NCBI GenBank assembly: GCA_016845345.1 | Contig: JAERSV010000076.1 | Location: 1-61,967, forward strand | From: Methanobacteriota archaeon | Lineage (GTDB): Archaea > Thermoplasmatota > Poseidoniia > Poseidoniales > Thalassarchaeaceae | DNA: 61,967 nucleotides | Direction of reading: 5' to 3' | Shown: positions 56,401 to 61,967 of the stretch, piece after piece | Layout: the number at the start of each line of letters is the position of its first letter | How positions within the stretch are numbered: position 1 is the first letter of the stretch | The notes under the pieces: generated by a model | The model's database searches: none | What the model saw: the letters and a program-made list of their open reading frames with translations, nothing else | Told to the model about the DNA's origin: nothing | Position numbers and translations under genes: made by a program

Positions 56401-58311
56401 GTGTACCCATTCGTCAGCAATATCATTGCCCGAAACAAGGGTTGAGTTGAGGGGTGTAAGAGAGTAAACCAGAGTTTGAACAACCTCGCCCTGATTATCA
56501 ATTAACGAAACCGCATCACCGCTATTTTGGAGGCTCATCGCACGTCCATTTCTCCACACAACTAGGTGCTCACCTGCATCTAATTCCCAATCAGAACTGA
56601 TTGATTCGTTGAGACCGGGAATACTCTGTGAATCAAGGATAAGTGAGGTATTCCTACCATCCCGTATTTTCCAGCCTTGGAAAGATGCAGTATCGTTTCC
56701 GACATTTACTATCTCAACCCATTCCCCCTCTGGATAAAGGTTTGAATCCGAACCAACAGGGTTTGGCATTATTTCTGAAATTCTAAAATCAGCACTTTCG
56801 TTGACTGAACTACTCATCTGATTTGGATTTGCCATTGCAGGAGTTGCCCATCCCGAAACCATCATTGGTTGGGCTGGTAGATTTGGGTCAGTTGGGATTG
56901 CAGTTCTGTTTGAGCCGAAATCAGCACTCCAACTTACCGAATCTACGATGTTTCCGCTAGCATTAACCAAAGAAATGGTATCACCATTAATCAGCATTTG
57001 ACCAGATGTTGGCGGGGTTGAAAGGACTACGTAAGAATCAGAGTCAATTAGTAATCCACTTCCTGAATCACGGTCTGAAAAACCTACATCTAAGGAAAAT
57101 GTTTGGCCAGTTCCTGTGATAAGATTCCAACCACTAACATCAACAGCAGGGTCAGTATTTCGGTGTGATAATTCAATCCAATTTCCATTTGGATAGGATA
57201 ACCAACCATTTGTTGCATTCGCCATCACTTCATTGATACGAACTGGGCTACTACTGTTGACATTTCGTGCATCAGCCCCAAAAGGTGTTGGGAGTAGAGA
57301 GATGACCCAGTTTCCAGTACCTGTTGTTGGAGCGATGAATGAATGCCCTGGTATACCGATACTGGTATAGTTAGCAGAGGAGACATATTCTCCCTCAGGG
57401 TTGATTAAGAAAGCAGAATCGCCACCATTGTTGAAAACACCATATTGGCTCAAACCGTTGGTTGCAACGATTCTGCGCTCATTTGGTTGAATCATGTGTG
57501 ACACATTGTGGTCTACGAGATGAGAGTAATTCAGATTCATTTTGTTCCCGGTTAAATCTTTGATTGACCAACCGCTGAGATTCATGGCCGCGGTTCCTGT
57601 ATTTTCAATTTCAACCCACTCACCACTGGGGTAAGTTCCGTTGTCGTTTGAAGGCCATGCATCAGCCAAAACCTCAGTAATTCGTAAATCACTGGTATTC
57701 CATGTAGGTCCACCGACTCCTCCTCCGGAGTTTATCGTTCCCGGTGTGATAGTAGTTACTTCATCCCAATCAGCAGTTGATGAAGTTCCTTCAACCAATG
57801 AGTTTCCTTGATTAGCATACACTGACCAAGTTGCTTGGTGTTGAATTACTGAATTTGAGTTGTACAAAGACACCACTCCTTGGGTATTTGTCATACAGTG
57901 TCCACAAGATTGCCCGTCACCATTTCGTGCAATCACCATATAATCTCCAGCAGGGATAATTAGGTTCTGAGCATTTTGTGGCCAAACTACAGTAACGGGT
58001 GAGGATGTTATTGAGATGTCCATTTGGCGTGAGGAGTGGTCTTGAAGATACCAGCCTGACAGGTCTACATCGGTACCTCCGCTGTTGTAGAGTTCAACCC
58101 ATTCTCCAGTCGTCCAATCAGAAGGGCCAACCGCATCGGTTTCTTGACCAACTGCATTAACGAAAAGTTCGTTGAGACATACCGCCCCTGTACATCCGGT
58201 GCTTTTTGCTCCAGCCATTTCTGGTTCAAACGCGCTTTCAAGCATTACTGCCTGTGGGCTGAGAAGCATCAGAAGCAGAATTGAAATTATTGTTAGTTTT
58301 GGTTTTACCAT
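53404..58311 (-). CDS. Surface protein with lamin-tail repeats and phospholipase D-like domain
   Basis: The 1635-residue protein has a signal peptide (1-33) and about six lamin-tail-type domains between 40 and 900, each opening like LRITEVLADA or DFRISEIMPN with a later GEWVEIxN. The phospholipase D-like region (about 1010-1370) has both HKD motifs, HSKIAVRD (about 1096) and HNKGVIVD (about 1304), so it should be catalytic. A few TSP3-like repeats, a membrane helix (about 1500-1523) and a tail with a C-terminal GWTPQQVQDALNQGWT follow. HKD enzymes include nucleases and phospholipases; lamin-tail domains often accompany exported nucleases. Substrate unknown. Confidence 0.88.
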   Translation of the reverse strand: MVKPKLTIISILLLMLLSPQAVMLESAFEPEMAGAKSTGCTGAVCLNELFVNAVGQETDAVGPSDWTTGEWVELYNSGGTDVDLSGWYLQDHSSRQMDISITSSPVTVVWPQNAQNLIIPAGDYMVIARNGDGQSCGHCMTNTQGVVSLYNSNSVIQHQATWSVYANQGNSLVEGTSSTADWDEVTTITPGTINSGGGVGGPTWNTSDLRITEVLADAWPSNDNGTYPSGEWVEIENTGTAAMNLSGWSIKDLTGNKMNLNYSHLVDHNVSHMIQPNERRIVATNGLSQYGVFNNGGDSAFLINPEGEYVSSANYTSIGIPGHSFIAPTTGTGNWVISLLPTPFGADARNVNSSSPVRINEVMANATNGWLSYPNGNWIELSHRNTDPAVDVSGWNLITGTGQTFSLDVGFSDRDSGSGLLIDSDSYVVLSTPPTSGQMLINGDTISLVNASGNIVDSVSWSADFGSNRTAIPTDPNLPAQPMMVSGWATPAMANPNQMSSSVNESADFRISEIMPNPVGSDSNLYPEGEWVEIVNVGNDTASFQGWKIRDGRNTSLILDSQSIPGLNESISSDWELDAGEHLVVWRNGRAMSLQNSGDAVSLIDNQGEVVQTLVYSLTPLNSTLVSGNDIADEWVHSPWPTPGYANPMFDNPYTGATTLEVNEVMPQCTGGNLGIDGDWLEIHNPDSATINLSRWLVVADSGDAMVMQSLYLQHYSAGVAYERSDWWNLDAGEYAVLIPENNGFLSNFDEMIDLRDPNGDVRQEVVWSTSENCRSIEGDAGAWSEDWLNTMWPTPGDVNPEPTPWDPEDPVWFTKVMPGQIYNRDNEFIEITNMGNSVLNLAGWHLNRVKSDGTANSGTFNGLNLQPGESVTLTQSPTNLSEDGGIDAIDMNQVMDYSPWMYDSGSSLQLISPDGVTADTFVYGNGLATVSGWSGPAVATPPATTQGLIYMRGDGCNDITDTNTSADWEFRWMRLGASMFCDSGVFSTTGSLEPMASPDGALYQFTEWLDGSTTELHIHVYELMSNDIVAKLIQLSQANVDITIILEEDPLEDEADLYKVRGMAYELYAGGITVYWMGNPRGENAPPAPYQYIHSKIAVRDGESVWIGSGNIKESTFPAGDYASNRDWGLVINSQDVAQLVMSRMLWDENLSHPHLNSYSVMDPATGKPSGWTSYGPSGLEAVPPTTTPPVISGDFTGQVFTCPDDCVSGIINLLDSAETSIDLSLQGFDMGWHWGFGDNPMVDAIERALARGVAVRLLINGYYVNYDDDIRETVNHFNNQWNRTDGYDATAILMSPAERITKLHNKGVIVDGESVLISSINWNSNAILRNREMGIVIHNDQLAGWYLSTFEEDWNRIDTSTDTDGDNMPDAWELEYGLNRTSSIIPGSSVPEQSHDFDGDGLDNLQEMGVGADPNNADTDGDCIRDSDELIFATLNQISASDAILFADADNDSVADGEQTECGANMVDSGNGTDGTNNDNTTGPSIPEAKNPFDSPSAKVLLGVVGVAMIALVIALVAVLLGGRETARGVVKDDSFDLAIAVAQEAAYGEDESQSETQTMDGDESPVLDGSLSEEPKILSSRDDAVGRHDGVHGAPLLDGFEFAGWTPQQVQDALNQGWTVDQLREHYKKGNQ

Positions 58312-58368
58312 CGGTCACACACCCATTGGGTCATCATTAGGCTAGGTGCCCTCACCATTAGAATTTGC

Positions 58369-58384
58369 CTCGCCCTAGGGCGAG
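58369..58384 (-). promoter_or_regulatory. GC-rich palindrome between permease and phospholipase D-like genes
   Basis: CTCGCCC-ta-GGGCGAG lies 7 nt after the permease stop and 58 nt before the next ATG (58311). Minus-strand tgaaattga precedes it. It could end the permease transcript or start the next one. Confidence 0.4.
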
Positions 58385-58390
58385 TCAATT

Positions 58391-60127
58391 TCATGTAAAT
58401 CCAAAAGAATCAACCTTTTGTGCAAATGTGTATATCATAATTGGAACTAGAATGATACCCATTCCATGGCTTCGCCGAATGCCAATTCTTGGTGGCATCA
58501 ATCCAAGAATTGTACCCGCAATCAGCACACCAATTCCAATCCAACCAGTGGAAAACCAAACTAAGATTGTGACGAACAAAATCACACCCATAACAAGGGA
58601 CCTAAGTGGAATTAGTTCATGCAATTTCAACATTCCTTTTCCAACTTTAATCATCAGAGGTACAGCGATTACGCCGGATGCCACAGTCACCGCTAACAAT
58701 CTGATGAAATCTGGAGGCGGTTCAATTGCCGACCATGGATCGATTGGATACATCATATTTAGTGCAAGAGCCGCGCCCGAACGTGGCCTGCCAACCAAGT
58801 ATAGGAAAGCAAGAACCATAACGGTTACCGCTGTGTTAGTAGCAGATAGGATTGCAATTACTTCCAAATCTTGTTGACTTGTTTGTGCTTCTAAATCTAA
58901 GTCTGGAGATACTTCTCTCTCCTCTCTCGCTGATTGAATAAGTGCTAAGTCTTCTTCTGATAATGGTGCTCCACCAACCATCATTACTGCTGATTCATCA
59001 GTCAATAAATCGCGTTGTTCTGGCTCAATTATTGCTGAACTTGGTGATGAGCCGTCATCAGGTATTACTGCAACTATGCTCGCCTCGGCTGCCGCCTCTG
59101 CTTCCTTGCGTCGGGCAATAGCCTGCATTGCTGGATGGTTGGTTTGCCCGGGTCCGAATTCAAAGTCAGCAGGGATGTAATCAGGGTCTTTCCATTTCCC
59201 AATAAAATTCCGCACGGTCATCACAACAACGGTTGCTTGAGCCGCAGTCATTCCGGGCAAAATAGCCATCACCGCAGCACAAATTGACGATAAAAAGCAA
59301 GGGATGATGAGTGGTCCTGGGGCAGGTAATTCCCAATCATCATCTTGAGGCGGCATTTCAGAAGTTGTAACATAGATATCAAGCAAGTTAGCTATGCCAA
59401 ACAATCCAGCAAGACCCGGCATCAACATTGTAGCATTTGGCATCCCAACCGGGGAGCGACCAGGCAACTCGAAAACTGCCCAGCCATAAAACCCACTAAG
59501 AAGGAAAAAGGCTGTTGCAACAAGCATTCCTGCAATATTGGAATTACCTGTAAAACTGAAATCAAAATCTCTGCCAAATAATTTGACCTTCCAACGCTTA
59601 CTAATCGCTTGCATCCACATAGGCCAAGGTAATCTAGTAGTTTCAGTCAAGATTAGAAACATCGAAATCGCCAATAATAAGTAAGGTAACATTTCACGGC
59701 TATCTTCATAAAATCCTAAACCTGGATTTTCACCGAACAGGAATCGAGCAAAAAGCAATAATGGGATTGACAATAATAATCCAAGTTGAGAACCGCGAGC
59801 AGAGTAGGCAACCCCTTGAGTTGCTTTACCTGCGAGCAACATTCTGTGCCCGGGAAGAAGAGCAAGCGCAGTGTCACCATCAGGAGCCCCAACAAGGGCG
59901 CTAGGAATGTAATTCAGGAAGGTGTGAACAGTGCCCATAGCTACAATAATTGCTGCAACGGCAGAAAGGGGGATTCCAAGACCGATTGCCAAAGGAGTTA
60001 GACTCAGGGCAATCAATGCAACATTGTTGACGTGAAATCCGGGGATTAAACCAGTCATACAGCCTAGAAACACGCCGATGAAAAACGAGCCCATGAGCCA
60101 TAACCACTCAACCATCCAAATTTCCAT
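58391..60127 (-). CDS. TctA/DUF112-like permease with long hydrophilic insert
   Basis: This membrane protein has about a dozen helices and the GLIPGFHVNNVAL and GAPDGDTALALLPGH segments of the TctA-like COG1784 group found in archaea. TctA proteins form the large permease of tripartite tricarboxylate carriers, but the partners TctB and TctC are absent, and the archaeal group has no proven substrate. Residues about 315-430 form a charged, Glu/Ala/Asp-rich hydrophilic insert (RRKEAEAAAEAS...) between the two halves. It begins 18 nt after the OB-fold-like gene and ends 79 nt before the phospholipase D-like gene, so the three may be one transcription unit. Confidence 0.83.
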   Translation of the reverse strand: MEIWMVEWLWLMGSFFIGVFLGCMTGLIPGFHVNNVALIALSLTPLAIGLGIPLSAVAAIIVAMGTVHTFLNYIPSALVGAPDGDTALALLPGHRMLLAGKATQGVAYSARGSQLGLLLSIPLLLFARFLFGENPGLGFYEDSREMLPYLLLAISMFLILTETTRLPWPMWMQAISKRWKVKLFGRDFDFSFTGNSNIAGMLVATAFFLLSGFYGWAVFELPGRSPVGMPNATMLMPGLAGLFGIANLLDIYVTTSEMPPQDDDWELPAPGPLIIPCFLSSICAAVMAILPGMTAAQATVVVMTVRNFIGKWKDPDYIPADFEFGPGQTNHPAMQAIARRKEAEAAAEASIVAVIPDDGSSPSSAIIEPEQRDLLTDESAVMMVGGAPLSEEDLALIQSAREEREVSPDLDLEAQTSQQDLEVIAILSATNTAVTVMVLAFLYLVGRPRSGAALALNMMYPIDPWSAIEPPPDFIRLLAVTVASGVIAVPLMIKVGKGMLKLHELIPLRSLVMGVILFVTILVWFSTGWIGIGVLIAGTILGLMPPRIGIRRSHGMGIILVPIMIYTFAQKVDSFGFT

Positions 60128-60145
60128 TCAATCACCTCAGGTAAC

Positions 60146-61687
60146 TTAGCGCCGGTCTAGACAAAGTTGAACATCACGTTCGATTACACTTTCTTCAGTT
60201 GATAATCTCCCATTCCAAAATAGAGGGGAAGAGCCACTCGCTGCTTGTGTTGCCAATTCCGTTCCATCGCCAATAAGACAGAGACGCTCCCCAACTTGTG
60301 TACCTTCGCGGTTAATCCACAGGGTGCCATTTTCTTCGGTTACAACACCATTAATTTTGACCAGAGTATTGATGTCCCATTGCCACTGGTCATACCCATC
60401 TGTCCAAGCAAGTGTTGTTACCGGGATTGGTTCGTTTTCCCAAATTGATATACTGTGAACTTGGAGAAGTAATCTTGCATCTACCGTGTCCCAGATTAAA
60501 GTCGCTGAGACATTGACTTTGGTGCCTGTTTCAATCCATTCAGATCGTGCACCTTCGATGATAATTCTCATCTTTGTAGAACGCGTGAAATAATCAGGTC
60601 CATCTGCCAAGTAGCCTTTGTCATAATCTGGTGAGATTGAACCGTCAATCCAACCGACTAGATTGAGGGTTTGATTGCGGTAGGCATTGGGGTCTCTTAC
60701 TAAAGTTGAAAGTTGGGTGGTTGGGCCGCCAAAATCTCCAGTTGGGTTGATAGCATTAGTTACTTGACCATGGTCAAGGCATAATTGAATTCTAGATTCT
60801 TCCCATACTAATCGACCACTAAAGTCACTAATCTCTCCTGAGGTATCATTTTCATGGGGTAATAAACAAAGTTTGTTCGTTTCTCCCGGTCCCATAATCC
60901 ACCAGACGCCACTATCATTGTACGCTTCTCCTTCAATGGTTACAAGGCTACCAATATCGTAAGACCAAGATGTTGAATCAGCACTCCACGAAAGTCGCTT
61001 TGCACCTGCTGCGTGCAACACTTCAATTTGAGTTGCGTGAGTTTGTAGTTGCCAACGGAAATCTCGCTCCGACCATCGGACCCAACCTGTAACTATGATT
61101 TTTGAGCCTGCTTCATAACTTTGGTCAAGCCGCCCTTCAATTGCTACTGAGATAACATGGTCGGCATTTCCATAAGATGGGTGGTCCATCAAACTAGATA
61201 TTTGACGAGTCACATTTCCTTCTAAAACATCACCTGAATAACCAACAATTGTGATTAGGTCCCCGTCAAATTCTGTTGGGTCATGAGACACACCAGTCAA
61301 ATTGACAGTGTGAACAGTTGGAACCCATGATTTATCCCATTGAATCGCACCAGCACCTTTGGCTGCAATCCATATTCTTCCATTCCATTCTGAAACTTCA
61401 CCGACTACTTGGACTAGAGTTCCAATAGGTGGCAACAGTCCCGTTTCAGTCCACCTAACTTCGCTAACATTGTAACCATCTTCAACTAAGATATCAATTC
61501 GGTCCGAACCACTATCATACGGGTCGCGCACGTATGAAGTCAATTCACCTCTAATTTTCACCGATTCCCGTATATGCTCATGTAATTCAGCAATTTCAAC
61601 AATATCTGGTTCACGAACAACTGCATAGAAATTCATTACGCTGACTAGCAGAATGCTAAGAAAGAACATCGCCCACATTTTAGCCAT
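60146..61687 (-). CDS. Exported protein with repeated OB-fold-like domains
   Basis: The 513-residue protein has an N-terminal hydrophobic segment (about 4-22), a signal or anchor. The rest shows about five repeats of a small beta-barrel pattern: 'V-x-[IV]-x-G-[EV]-[LV]-T ... G-x-x-V-x-V-x-G-x-V-x-W ... G-x-x-W-[IL]' (for example VKIRGELTSYVRDP, LVQVVGEVSEWNGRIWI, TIEGEAYNDSGVWWI, VKINGVVTEENGTLWI). This resembles OB-fold nucleic-acid/oligosaccharide-binding domains of the tRNA_anti type. Ligand unknown. It leads the minus-strand cluster ending in deoA. Confidence 0.75.
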   Translation of the reverse strand: MAKMWAMFFLSILLVSVMNFYAVVREPDIVEIAELHEHIRESVKIRGELTSYVRDPYDSGSDRIDILVEDGYNVSEVRWTETGLLPPIGTLVQVVGEVSEWNGRIWIAAKGAGAIQWDKSWVPTVHTVNLTGVSHDPTEFDGDLITIVGYSGDVLEGNVTRQISSLMDHPSYGNADHVISVAIEGRLDQSYEAGSKIIVTGWVRWSERDFRWQLQTHATQIEVLHAAGAKRLSWSADSTSWSYDIGSLVTIEGEAYNDSGVWWIMGPGETNKLCLLPHENDTSGEISDFSGRLVWEESRIQLCLDHGQVTNAINPTGDFGGPTTQLSTLVRDPNAYRNQTLNLVGWIDGSISPDYDKGYLADGPDYFTRSTKMRIIIEGARSEWIETGTKVNVSATLIWDTVDARLLLQVHSISIWENEPIPVTTLAWTDGYDQWQWDINTLVKINGVVTEENGTLWINREGTQVGERLCLIGDGTELATQAASGSSPLFWNGRLSTEESVIERDVQLCLDRR

Positions 61688-61744
61688 GCTTACGCTCAGG
61701 AGGGTTACAGGCTTGAAGGTTCGGCTACTTGATTTCCCTTGGTG

Positions 61745-61760
61745 ACCTCAATTTTGAGGT
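61745..61760. promoter_or_regulatory. Inverted repeat next to TATA-like box at right edge
   Basis: ACCTCAA-tt-TTGAGGT is a perfect 7-bp repeat, directly followed by tgtatattc (61760-61768), a TATA-like box about 27-35 nt before the ATG at 61795. Its position beside the box is that of an operator. It lies between divergent secreted-protein genes. Confidence 0.4.
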
Positions 61761-61794
61761 GTATATTCATCTAATGTAACCTCGTGTCGTAACT

Positions 61795-61967
61795 ATGGCG
61801 CCGGCAATTAGGAGTGTAACCTTTGCCGTCGTTTTAACATTTGTAATCATGTTTTCAACCATGTTTTCAGCATCTCTTTTCCTTGAAAATCCAACTACCT
61901 TTTCTGTAGAAGAAGATAATGAAATGATTGACAATTCCAGCACTAATTGGACCGCTCATTCTCCAGT
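61795..61967 (+). CDS. Secreted or membrane-anchored protein, 5' part only
   Basis: The frame is open from the ATG at 61795 to the window end (57 codons). The first 30 residues are a signal peptide (MAPAIRSVTFAVVLTFVI..., two Met-rich hydrophobic stretches), followed by acidic and N-x-S/T-containing sequence (NSSTNWT), as in the other surface proteins here. The rest is outside the window, so the family cannot be named. Confidence 0.7.
   Translation, partial: MAPAIRSVTFAVVLTFVIMFSTMFSASLFLENPTTFSVEEDNEMIDNSSTNWTAHSP

Noticed and set aside
1-61967. Insertion sequences, prophage or integrase genes
   Set aside because: No transposase, integrase or phage structural motifs were recognised in any plausible frame.

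Overview
The window looks like a piece of a marine Group II euryarchaeote (Candidatus Poseidoniales, phylum Thermoplasmatota) or a close relative. This is inferred from several signs together. The GMP synthetase ATP-pyrophosphatase is a separate archaeal-type subunit. Many genes have a TATA-like box about 25-30 nt before the start codon with no room for a leader. The tRNA-Asn encodes its CCA. Bacterial- or eukaryote-like metabolic enzymes sit beside very large secreted proteins full of acidic thrombospondin type 3 (TSP3) calcium-binding repeats. No sequence search was possible, so family names rest on motifs and overall resemblance.

Layout. 1-3.5 kb: radical SAM protein (cut by the window edge), pdxT, a small membrane protein, serC and a DUF805 protein. 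3.5-8.9 kb (minus): acs, deoC and a two-domain ALDH16-type aldehyde dehydrogenase, which together convert deoxyribose-5-phosphate to acetyl-CoA. 9-14.6 kb: a thioredoxin-CcdA fusion, an AbrB-PhoU regulator divergent from a Pit phosphate transporter fused to a DUF47 domain, and a PAP2 enzyme. 14.6-16.7 kb: a zinc-ribbon microprotein and an SPFH/coiled-coil gene pair. 16.7-20 kb (minus): P5C dehydrogenase, then a sodium:solute symporter under a clear TPP riboswitch. 20-28.5 kb: gcvT and two giant TSP3 surface proteins. 28.6-33.9 kb: a sugar-nucleotide epimerase-like protein, a glycosyltransferase, a cupredoxin-TSP3 surface protein and a UDP-sugar dehydrogenase. 34-36.8 kb: gcvPA-gcvPB. 36.85-37.23 kb: an unusual tandem non-coding repeat. 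37.3-45.5 kb: a giant secreted protein, two unknown genes, purE and guaAb. 45.7-50.7 kb: tRNA-Asn and a third giant TSP3 protein. 50.8-61.7 kb: glyA, then a minus-strand cluster of thymidine phosphorylase, a lamin-tail/phospholipase-D surface protein, a TctA-like permease and a secreted OB-fold-like protein. A new secreted gene begins at the right edge.

How the parts may work together. Thymidine phosphorylase, DeoC, the aldehyde dehydrogenase and Acs cover most of a route from deoxynucleosides to central carbon, lacking only phosphopentomutase here. The phosphorylase lies directly behind a surface protein with two HKD motifs, a fold that includes nucleases, so scavenging of extracellular DNA is a testable idea. 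GcvT, GcvPA, GcvPB and GlyA supply glycine/serine one-carbon metabolism. Six giant or TSP3-bearing secreted proteins take up about 38% of the window.

The most novel signal is at 36850-37226. Two 182-183 bp units share identical outer parts of 43 and 44 nt but have unrelated 93-94 nt cores. Both cores nevertheless keep a first hairpin and a 7-bp long-range pairing at matching positions. The left conserved part resembles a core promoter (TATA-like box, GC-rich palindrome, start), an arrangement also seen ahead of several protein genes here. I read the units as candidate structured RNA genes.
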